A DNA stretch of 16,939 nt from DATCVA01 sp036567205 (GTDB taxonomy: Bacteria; Pseudomonadota; Gammaproteobacteria; Burkholderiales; Burkholderiaceae_B): assembly GCA_036567205.1 (NCBI GenBank), contig DATCVA010000250.1, forward strand, positions 1-16,939, given 5' to 3'. The position numbers and the translations under genes are program-made. Under the pieces are notes generated by a model. That model ran no database searches, was not told where the DNA came from, and saw only the letters and a program-made list of their open reading frames with translations. Numbering within the stretch: the stretch's first letter is position 1; each line of letters begins with the position of its first letter. Below, in pieces: positions 8,192 through 15,378 of this stretch.

Positions 8192-8962
8192 ATGTCGACC
8201 TGCCGTATTCGCTCATCAAGTGCTCATGTTCTTCTCATCGACGACAATTCCCATCAAATCCGCCTATTAGTGGAGGCATTGCGAGCGAGCAACATCCGGG
8301 TCAGTATGGCGTTCAATGGCGCGCAAGGCTATGACCGCGCCATGGCGACATTACCCGACTTGATTTTACTGGACGTAAGAACCCCGCGGATGGATGGTTT
8401 CACGCTTTGCCGTTGGCTCAAGGCGAATCCGGCGACTACGCACATTCCGGTGATTTTTCTTAGTTCGAGCAGCGATATTAGCGACCGTCTTATTGGTTTG
8501 CGTGACGGCGGGGTCGACTACATTCTCAAGCCTTTTGTTCCAGAGGAAGTAGTCGCCCGCGTGCAGGTTCATCTGAGGTTGGCCGGCAGGAGCACTGTAG
8601 ATAGTCATGAGGAACCGGTTGGCGCCATGACGGACACTGAGCAGGTACTGGTACGGGCGGCACAGCGCCAGCTACAAGCCTGTTTGCTCGAAACTCCTGA
8701 CGCAAGCGACTTGGCCCGCCAACTCGGCGTGAATAAACGAAAGTTATCACGCGCCTTCCGTAAAAACCTGGGCATGACGATATTCGAGTACTGGCGTCAC
8801 GAACGAATGCATCTGGCCGAGCGCTTATTAAGGCAAACATCATTAAGTATTGCGGCCATTGCAACGGAATTGGGTTTTTCCAGCGCTGCCAACTTTTCCA
8901 CGGCATTTCGCGCATACGCCGGCGTATCGCCCACGGTATTTCGGCGTAGTGGACGCAGCTAA
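8192..8962 (+). CDS. Response regulator, receiver plus AraC-type DNA-binding domain (copy 2)
   Basis: A 256-residue close paralogue of the protein encoded at 7098-7874, similar along its whole length and also at the DNA level. Receiver residues are present: Asp17/Asp18, Asp61 in LILLDVRTPRMDGF, Ser91 and Lys113 in ILKPF. The residue three positions after the phospho-acceptor is Thr instead of Met in copy 1. The linker between domains is the most divergent part. The AraC domain reads SDLARQLGVNKRKLSRAFRK and then LSIAAIATELGFSSAANFST, with differences in the recognition helices (NKRK versus SEKR), so its sites may overlap but not be identical to those of copy 1. It stands directly upstream of the tpsA-tpsB pair, on the same strand, and is the likely immediate regulator of that pair. 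No strong ribosome site precedes the ATG. Confidence 0.94.
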   Translation: MSTCRIRSSSAHVLLIDDNSHQIRLLVEALRASNIRVSMAFNGAQGYDRAMATLPDLILLDVRTPRMDGFTLCRWLKANPATTHIPVIFLSSSSDISDRLIGLRDGGVDYILKPFVPEEVVARVQVHLRLAGRSTVDSHEEPVGAMTDTEQVLVRAAQRQLQACLLETPDASDLARQLGVNKRKLSRAFRKNLGMTIFEYWRHERMHLAERLLRQTSLSIAAIATELGFSSAANFSTAFRAYAGVSPTVFRRSGRS

Positions 8963-9000
8963 TGGACCTTAAGCTGTTGCAACGCTGCAGCACTAAGCGG

Positions 9001-9100
9001 CTTACTTTTCCTTTCTTCACAATTGAAATGCGCCTTTTTGCTTACCGCAAAGGCAAATGTCCTTACGCCAAAAGTATTAAGCCGTCGATTACGGCAAAGT
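9001..9100 (+). promoter_or_regulatory. Conserved regulatory element, copy B (upstream of tpsA)
   Basis: The second copy of the element found at 7981-8082. Its three motifs are more alike here: CTTACCGCAAA (9041-9051), CTTACGCCAAA (9062-9072) and ATTACGGCAAA (9089-9099), a TTAC-S-G/C-CAAA pattern spaced 21 and 27 bp. It ends 88 bp before the tpsA start. Placement and phasing suggest an operator for an AraC-type regulator, most simply the product of one of the two genes just upstream. An open frame covering this stretch (8962-9168) has no recognisable protein features. Confidence 0.58.
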
Positions 9101-9188
9101 CTGCGGCAGAAATCGAACACGGTGACTGCGCCGTTGCTGCCGGCTTGGCAGCAGAGCGCCCCTCATAGCAATAAGAAGGATGTAAGAA
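9035..9188 (+). promoter_or_regulatory. tpsA leader with 5' hairpin and ribosome-binding site
   Basis: Between the operator-like repeats and the tpsA ATG there is a perfect 7-bp stem, TGCTGCC (9035+100 to 9141, i.e. 9135-9141) and GGCAGCA (9147-9153), with loop GGCTT. It is followed by a good ribosome site GAAGGA (9175-9180), 8 bases before the start codon. The strong site is a contrast with the weak sites of the regulators upstream and fits high expression of the exoprotein once transcribed. Confidence 0.5.
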
Positions 9189-12100
9189 ATGAATAAAACC
9201 TACCGAGTTGTCTGGAATGCCGCATTAGGAATTTTTCAGGTAGCGTCCGAATTGGCCAAGGGTCGCGGGAAGACGAAAAGCCGCAAGACTATCAACGCCA
9301 GCCTTGTCGTTTTGGGAGGAGTCATATTTGGCTCGGCCATGGCGGCCGACCTGCCTACCGGCGGCAATATCGTCGGGGGCGCGGGCGCCATCAGTCAGAA
9401 TGGCAGCAACATGACTATCGATCAGAGTACCGGCAAGATGGCCATCGACTGGCAGGGATTTTCGGTCGGTGCTGGCAACACGGTGCAGTTCAACCAGCCT
9501 GGCGCCAACGCCATCGCCCTGAACCGCGTGCTGGGCGCCGACGTATCGGTAATTCAGGGTGCCTTGCAGGCCAACGGCCAAGTGTTTCTGGTCAATCCCA
9601 ATGGCGTATTGTTTACCCCGACGGCCCGGGTGGATGTAGGCGGACTGGTTGCTTCGACGTTGAACATCAGCACTGAAGATTTCATGGCGGGTAACTATCG
9701 CTTCAAAGGGGACAGCGCTGGCGCAGTGATCAACCAGGGAAAAATTACCGCGGCAGAAGGTGGCACAGTTGCCTTAGTAGCGGCCCAGATTATTAACGAT
9801 GGCACGATCACCGCAAATCGGGGCGATGTGCTGATGGGGGCTGGCAGCGCTGTAACGCTGGATCTTGGCGGGCCGGTGAAACTGGAAGTGGAAGAAGGCG
9901 CGCTGCATGCGTTGATTAAAAATGGCGGCGCTATTCGCGCCGATGCCGGCACCATATTGCTTACGGCGCGCGCGGCGGAAACCTTGGCGGGCACGGTCAT
10001 CAACAGCACCGGCGTAATCGAAGCCCGTTCCCTGGGCGTTGGCGAAGATGGCGTTGTAACGCTGCTTGGCGAGCAAGGCGGAGTGCAGGTGGCAGGCCGT
10101 ATCGATGTGTCTTCCGATATCGCCGAAGGCGGGAAGGTCGTTGTCACCGGCGATAAGGTGGACATCGCGGGCACAGCCAGAATCGATGCCACAGGCGCCA
10201 CCGGCGGCGGCGAAATCTACGTGGGCGGCGGCTGGCAGGGCAAAGATCCCGCGATCAAGCAGGCCATCAGCACCACTATTGCCCAGGGCGCTCAATTGGA
10301 TGCCTCGGCCACGGTCAATGGCGATGGCGGCACCGTGGTAGCGTGGTCAGATGTAAAGAATGCGGATAGCGTGACCCGGGTTCACGGCAGTCTGAAGGCC
10401 ACCGGCGGAGCCAATGGCGGCGACGGCGGGAAGGTTGAGACCAGCGGTTCTCATGTGAGCGTGAATCAGGCAGTCGATGCTTCGGCCAAGCACGGCAAGG
10501 GCGGGTTGTGGTTGCTTGATCCTGCCGATGTAACTGTGGCCGCCACTGGGGGAGGCATTGGTGACGATACTGTCAGCCACGGCGCTATCGACGCGGCTTT
10601 GTCTGGGGGGACGGATGTCAAGATTCAAGCGGATAACAGTATCACCTGGAATGGCGACTACAGTCCTGTAAGTATCAGCGGCGACAGGACTCTTACCCTT
10701 GGGGCCGGAAAATACATCACGAATGATGACGGTGACCCGGTCTATAACACTGGCGACATAAATCTGAACGGCAGCATTGATGCCCGTGGCGCCGGCGACA
10801 ACGGCAGCCTTGGCATGGTGTTTGATGGTAACGTCAATCTAGGCAAGGACATCGAACTGTACAGCAACGGTGGAGATATCTTGTTCGGCGCTTGGATTGA
10901 TTCGGCTACCGGTGTACAAGCCGATGCGCGCCGACTGGCGGTCGATACCACTGCCAGTGCTGCGACATTAGGCGATGGCAAAGTCACGTTCAGCGATATG
11001 GTAGGCGGCACCAATCCGCTGGATTCGCTCTATGTCACCACGAGCGATGATGGCAAGACTTATATCAACGGCAGTGTGGTGCGTACCTGGCAGGAGCAGG
11101 TATACAACAGCCCGGTCGAACTTGGCACTGTGCAATTCGTCAACCCTGATTTTGAGCAGGGAACCGATGGTTGGACGATTACCGACGGGCGCTTCATCAC
11201 TGGCAAGACGATAGTCGATGGCTGGAAGTCTCCGCTGGATGACGAGTATCCCGGTAATAACAACTCCAACGGCAACAACGGAGACGACAGAGACAGCGTT
11301 AACGGCGACGCATATTCACACAGCATCGTAAACGGCGCGGAAGGCGATGGCGATGCCTTGAAATTGACGTTGGCGGCGAACTGCGGCGGCAGTGGGGGGG
11401 GTGATGGTTACTGCGTAGTGCGAGGCCCATACGTTGTCAGTAACAGCGAAATAGCCTTGGCAAAAGGTGAATCAGTTCAGTTCAACTGGACCGCACAGGC
11501 TGGTCCAGGCCAGGACGCCTTTGATGTATTTGGCTACCTGCTGAATGTCGAAACAGGTGAAGCCCAGATCATCCTCAACCGCACCGGCGAATCGGATACC
11601 GGTGGCAGCCCTTGGGGAACAGCGACAATCACGGCAGACAAGGCGGGTACATACAAGTTCGTGTTCGTGTCCGGCAGCTACGATTTCACTGGCGGCAGCG
11701 TTCTCGGCGCCAGTTTGACCATCGACAAAATTGCTACATCCAGTGGCCCGAAAAGCGTCAATGGCAGCTCCATTACCTTTGGCAGCGGCTTGAATACCAC
11801 GGATAACAACTTGACCATCAAGGCCGATGACATTAACTTCAACGGCGGAGCGGGTAGTGTCATCGGAACGGGAAAAGTCAGCCTAGAGACTGGCACGGAG
11901 GGCAAACACATTGCCATTGGCGGTGCTACAGGCGATGCTGCTGGCTCACTGGAACTGACCGGCAACGATATGAATGCTTTGGGAGACGGCTTTTCATCGA
12001 TCAATATCGGTGGCGCTGAAATGGTCGGCGATATCAACGTAATCGGCGACACCAATGTTAAAGACGATCTGATACTAAGAACCGGCGACGGAGACATTCA

Positions 12101-15100
12101 CCTTAACGCCGGGTTGACCGTGGCTGACGTTCCCGGCGGCGGCGATGACAGCAACCCTACCGTCATCGTGCTGGATAGCGGCAATGCCAACGGCGACGAG
12201 ACGGGCGGCAAAGTCGATCAAACCGCCGACGGCGTCATCGTCGCCGACGGCCTGGTCCTGCTGGGCGAAGGAGCGACTCATCAGCTTGACGCCGCAGACA
12301 ACGACGTGGATGTGATTGCCAGTAAAACCGGCTCAGTCAGCTTTACCGATGTCGACGACCTTACTGTGGGCACCATCACTGTGCCGGACAGCGCGACCGA
12401 TGACATGCCAGGCGGACAGATCGTCGTCGGCATGAAGAACGAAGACAATCTGAGCCTGACTGCGGATGAAATCGACTTCAATGATGAAGTAAGCGGCGCT
12501 GGGCAACTGGTTTTACAGCAGAAGACTGCAGGTGTTGCCATCGAACTGGGTGAATCGAACCCGACCGAAAAAGAAGGCGTGCTGCAGTTCTCCAAGGAAG
12601 ATCTGGATAAGCTGAAAGACGGCTTCAATTCCATCACCATTGGTTCTGTTGAGAGCGGCGACATTACCGTGGTGGAGGGCGGCACGGCAGAGTTCCGCGA
12701 CGATCTGAATCTTGTTGCCGGCGGCAAACTCACGCTTGACGCAGCGTTGACGCTCGTCGATAACGACGGCGATGCCGATGACGGTTCAGCAGGACCGGGC
12801 GACGGTCTGACGCTCAGTTTGGACGCGGCTGGTGGTGCAACCCAAAGCGCAAATGGCGCGATTACGGCCGATGGATTGGCGTTACTGGGCGGCGATGAGC
12901 CTGATGGACGCATCTACGATCTCGGGAGTGCCGACAACTTAGTCGGCGATATCGCCAGCAATGCCGGCAAGGTGATATTCAATAACGCCGAGGATCTCAA
13001 GGTTGGAGAACTGACCATCACTCATGCCGATGGTAGCGTAGACACCATTACCGGCGTGGACAACACGGGCGACGTAAGCATCAAGACCACGGGCGATCTG
13101 GCGATCAACGAGAAGCTGACGACCGACGCCAACGTATTCCTGGATGTGGCCGGCAATACCAGTCAAGATGCTATCAAAGGCGACATCACGGCTGCTGGCC
13201 TGGCATTGGTCGGAGGCGACTTCGACCTGAGGAATACGGGCAATACGGTGGGCGACATCGCCAGCGATGCCGGGAAGGTCGCGTTTGCCAATACGGGCAA
13301 GCTGAACGTAGGCACGCTGATCGAGACCGACGGTAACGGCGATGAAGTCAGGACCATTACTGGCGTGGACAACACGGGCGACGTCAGCATCAGCACTGAC
13401 GGCGATCTGGCGATCAACGAAAAATTGACCACCGACGGCAATGTGTTCCTGACCGTGGACGGCACGGCCACGCAGGATGCCGAAGGCAACATTACCGCCG
13501 ACGGCCTGGCGCTGAACGGTGGCGATTTCGAGCTGCGCAACACCGGCAACAAAGTGGGTGACATCGCCAGCGAGGCGGACAAGGTTGCCTTTGTTAACAC
13601 CGGCGATCTGAAAGTCGGCACGCTGACCGAAACCGACGGCAACGGTGATCTGATTAAGGCCACCACGGGCGTAAATAACACGGGCGACGTAAGCATCAAG
13701 ACCACGGGTGATCTGGCGATCAATGAAAAATTGAACACCGACGGCAATGTGTTCCTGGATGTGGCCGAGAAGACCACCCAGGATACTGCCAAGGGCAACA
13801 TCACGGCGGCTGGCCTGGCACTGGTGGACGGCGACTTTGACTTGAGCAACAGCGGCAACACGGTAGGCGATATCGCCAGCAATGCCGGGAAGGTGGCGTT
13901 TGCCAATACGGGCGATGTCCGGGTCGGCACGCTAACCGAAACCGACGGCAACGGCGCCGTAGTCAGGACCATTACCGGCGTCGACAACACGGGCGACGTA
14001 AGTATAAAGACCACGGGTGGCCTGGCGATTGACGAGAAATTGAAGTCAACCGGCAATGTGATATTGGATATCGCCGGCAATACCACCCAGGATTCAGGAA
14101 AGGGTGCCATCACTGCGGCAGGCTTGGCCCTGATCGGCGGTAACTTCAATCTTGACAAGGCAGGGAACCTGGTAGGCGATATCGCCAGTCGGGCGGGGCA
14201 GGTCGCCTTTACCAACACAGGCGATCTTAAGGTCGGCATCTTGACGCAAACCAATGGCAACGGTGAAGTGGTTGACACCATCGTCGGCATCAATAACGAC
14301 GGCAAGGTGAAGATCGCTACCGCGGCGGGCGACATCAATGTTACGCAGAACATTGCCACGAGCAACGCCGAAGCCGATGCGATCGTGCTCAATGCAGGGC
14401 AGGCCAGGTCCGCTGGCGACGCCTCTGGCGGCGACGTACGCGTCAGCCCGGGCGTAGCGTTTATAACGGGCGCTGGCGGCAGAACGCTGATCTATACCGG
14501 TGGCTTGGCCGCCAGCACCGGTTTGACCGATGCCGTTGGCTACGGTAGCGGAAATTTTCGTTACAACAGTGACGAGATGGCAAGCAACTTTACCAAAGCG
14601 TTGGGCAATAGCGGCGTCCATGCTATCTATCGCGAGCGGCCTACGCTGATTGTCTCGACCAACGGCTCGACCACCGCGACCAAGGTTTACGACGGGTCGG
14701 CGAACTTCGACGGCGGCGGCATCGCCGGCTATGACGCTGAGGGGCTGCTTAACGGCGACGGCAAATGGATGCTTGGTATGCCTTGGTACTGGACGGACTC
14801 ATCTTCGCCCGGCCGGCATTTGATCAATATTTCCGGCTTGGCTGAGTTGGGGTATTTCATTCAGAGTAATCCGGCGAATGCGAACTTGACGATTACCGCA
14901 GCGGCGGACTACGACGCAGCAAAGCAAAACATAGACGCGATAACGCAGAACGCGGCATCAAATCCTCAGCTTCATTTCCCTGACAGCGGGTTGACGCAGT
15001 TTCAACAGGACGCATTTGCCGAGCTCGGAGTGACAAACGGCGGTTTGCTTTTTGTTGATCGGGGTGACGTTTCGGCAACCAGCGTTGCGTTCCAGAAAGA

Positions 15101-15278
15101 CGATGGCATTAGCGGCGGCAGTGCTACTAATGATGGCGATGGAGAGGATGTTGGAGGAAATGTTTGTGCTGATGGCGGCCAGACTGAGGGCGGAGCCTGC
15201 GCTGCCTATCCACCGCAAACGGTCTTCGTTGTACGGGGCGGTGTTCGGCTGCCCGACATAACAAAGCCATCCCTTTAA
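9189..15278 (+). CDS. TpsA: large two-partner-secretion exoprotein (FHA/HMW-like adhesin)
   Basis: A 2029-residue secreted protein. Residues 1-52 form an ESPR extended signal peptide (MNKTYRVVWNAALGIFQVAS, then a basic stretch and a hydrophobic core, likely cleaved at AMA|ADLP). Residues about 53-300 form the TPS secretion domain, with VFLVNPNGVLF (NPNG at 136-139) and VDVGGLVAST. Gly/Asp/Asn-rich beta-helix sequence follows. Residues about 640-850 (VNPDFEQGTDGWT to LTIDKI) look like a jelly-roll carbohydrate-binding or DUF642-like module set into the helix, with a Cys732/Cys742 pair. From residue 1253 come four tandem repeats of 102-103 residues and a partial fifth. A YDG/MBG-like module (KVYDGS, about 1833) precedes a tail with Cys1993 and Cys2004. 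I see no pretoxin VENN motif or toxin tip, so an adhesin or matrix role is more likely than contact-dependent inhibition. Its transporter is encoded next, at 15379. Confidence 0.95.
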   Translation: MNKTYRVVWNAALGIFQVASELAKGRGKTKSRKTINASLVVLGGVIFGSAMAADLPTGGNIVGGAGAISQNGSNMTIDQSTGKMAIDWQGFSVGAGNTVQFNQPGANAIALNRVLGADVSVIQGALQANGQVFLVNPNGVLFTPTARVDVGGLVASTLNISTEDFMAGNYRFKGDSAGAVINQGKITAAEGGTVALVAAQIINDGTITANRGDVLMGAGSAVTLDLGGPVKLEVEEGALHALIKNGGAIRADAGTILLTARAAETLAGTVINSTGVIEARSLGVGEDGVVTLLGEQGGVQVAGRIDVSSDIAEGGKVVVTGDKVDIAGTARIDATGATGGGEIYVGGGWQGKDPAIKQAISTTIAQGAQLDASATVNGDGGTVVAWSDVKNADSVTRVHGSLKATGGANGGDGGKVETSGSHVSVNQAVDASAKHGKGGLWLLDPADVTVAATGGGIGDDTVSHGAIDAALSGGTDVKIQADNSITWNGDYSPVSISGDRTLTLGAGKYITNDDGDPVYNTGDINLNGSIDARGAGDNGSLGMVFDGNVNLGKDIELYSNGGDILFGAWIDSATGVQADARRLAVDTTASAATLGDGKVTFSDMVGGTNPLDSLYVTTSDDGKTYINGSVVRTWQEQVYNSPVELGTVQFVNPDFEQGTDGWTITDGRFITGKTIVDGWKSPLDDEYPGNNNSNGNNGDDRDSVNGDAYSHSIVNGAEGDGDALKLTLAANCGGSGGGDGYCVVRGPYVVSNSEIALAKGESVQFNWTAQAGPGQDAFDVFGYLLNVETGEAQIILNRTGESDTGGSPWGTATITADKAGTYKFVFVSGSYDFTGGSVLGASLTIDKIATSSGPKSVNGSSITFGSGLNTTDNNLTIKADDINFNGGAGSVIGTGKVSLETGTEGKHIAIGGATGDAAGSLELTGNDMNALGDGFSSINIGGAEMVGDINVIGDTNVKDDLILRTGDGDIHLNAGLTVADVPGGGDDSNPTVIVLDSGNANGDETGGKVDQTADGVIVADGLVLLGEGATHQLDAADNDVDVIASKTGSVSFTDVDDLTVGTITVPDSATDDMPGGQIVVGMKNEDNLSLTADEIDFNDEVSGAGQLVLQQKTAGVAIELGESNPTEKEGVLQFSKEDLDKLKDGFNSITIGSVESGDITVVEGGTAEFRDDLNLVAGGKLTLDAALTLVDNDGDADDGSAGPGDGLTLSLDAAGGATQSANGAITADGLALLGGDEPDGRIYDLGSADNLVGDIASNAGKVIFNNAEDLKVGELTITHADGSVDTITGVDNTGDVSIKTTGDLAINEKLTTDANVFLDVAGNTSQDAIKGDITAAGLALVGGDFDLRNTGNTVGDIASDAGKVAFANTGKLNVGTLIETDGNGDEVRTITGVDNTGDVSISTDGDLAINEKLTTDGNVFLTVDGTATQDAEGNITADGLALNGGDFELRNTGNKVGDIASEADKVAFVNTGDLKVGTLTETDGNGDLIKATTGVNNTGDVSIKTTGDLAINEKLNTDGNVFLDVAEKTTQDTAKGNITAAGLALVDGDFDLSNSGNTVGDIASNAGKVAFANTGDVRVGTLTETDGNGAVVRTITGVDNTGDVSIKTTGGLAIDEKLKSTGNVILDIAGNTTQDSGKGAITAAGLALIGGNFNLDKAGNLVGDIASRAGQVAFTNTGDLKVGILTQTNGNGEVVDTIVGINNDGKVKIATAAGDINVTQNIATSNAEADAIVLNAGQARSAGDASGGDVRVSPGVAFITGAGGRTLIYTGGLAASTGLTDAVGYGSGNFRYNSDEMASNFTKALGNSGVHAIYRERPTLIVSTNGSTTATKVYDGSANFDGGGIAGYDAEGLLNGDGKWMLGMPWYWTDSSSPGRHLINISGLAELGYFIQSNPANANLTITAAADYDAAKQNIDAITQNAASNPQLHFPDSGLTQFQQDAFAELGVTNGGLLFVDRGDVSATSVAFQKDDGISGGSATNDGDGEDVGGNVCADGGQTEGGACAAYPPQTVFVVRGGVRLPDITKPSL
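11394..11401 (+). repeat. G8 homopolymer tract inside tpsA
   Basis: Eight consecutive G residues encode part of a Gly-rich loop (S-G-G-G-D) between Cys732 and Cys742. It is the longest G run I noticed in the window; the next longest in the same gene is six (10605-10610). Gain or loss of one G would shift the frame and truncate the protein to about 740 residues plus a short tail. Confidence 0.9.
11808..12944 (+). repeat. Two diverged long repeats within tpsA
   Basis: NLTIKADDINFN (from 11808) and NLSLTADEIDFN (from 12447) open two similar blocks. Each continues through a LETG/LQQK strand, an L..LGDGFSSINIG or LKDGFNSITIG segment, a GDI.V segment, DDL.L, and finally an ADGL.LLG segment. The second block passes into the shorter repeats that begin at 12945. 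Similarity is moderate and was judged by eye. Confidence 0.6.
12945..14330 (+). repeat. Tandem 306-309 bp repeats in tpsA (four and a half copies)
   Basis: Units begin with the codons for GDIAS at 12945, 13251, 13557, 13866 and 14175, giving periods of 306, 306, 309 and 309 bp (102-103 residues). Conserved protein blocks in each are GDIAS.AGKVAF.N, L.VGTL.ETDGNG, TGV.NTGDVSI.T.GDLAI.EKL, and ITAAGLAL..GDF.L. The fifth unit keeps only the first half before diverging. The 3-bp length change between units 2 and 3 keeps the frame. These units probably form extra beta-helix rungs of the adhesin stalk. Confidence 0.9.
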
Positions 15279-15311
15279 CAGCAAACATTCAGTAATTCAA
15301 AAAACGCGTCA

Positions 15312-15345
15312 TGCCCGGGCGGCTCTGAAACGAGCTCCCGGGGCA
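15312..15345 (+). promoter_or_regulatory. GC-rich hairpin between tpsA and tpsB
   Basis: In the 100-bp gap, TGCCCGGG (15312-15319) can pair with CCCGGGGCA (15337-15345) with one bulged G, and the inner GCTC (15322-15325) with GAGC (15332-15335) around a TGAAAC loop. No T-run follows, so it does not look like a full intrinsic terminator. It could partly attenuate transcription or stabilise the tpsA message. Confidence 0.5.
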
Positions 15346-15378
15346 GTGGCGGACGAAATATTCAAGAGGTCAGAGTAA

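Noticed and set aside
8962..9168. Short open frame between regulator 2 and tpsA
   Set aside because: It overlaps the conserved regulatory element; the translation lacks domain features, and conservation with 7981-8082 includes a frame-breaking gap.
13163..14392. Long antisense open frame (409 codons) opposite the tpsA repeats, with several shorter ones opposite other parts of tpsA
   Set aside because: These follow from the biased, repeated codon use of the plus-strand gene. The translations are low-complexity Ser/Pro/Val-rich, mirror the repeats and show no domain or start signal.
9189..15278. Possibility that the large exoprotein is a contact-dependent inhibition toxin (CdiA)
   Set aside because: No VENN-type pretoxin motif, no toxin-like C-terminal domain, and no immunity gene between it and the transporter gene.
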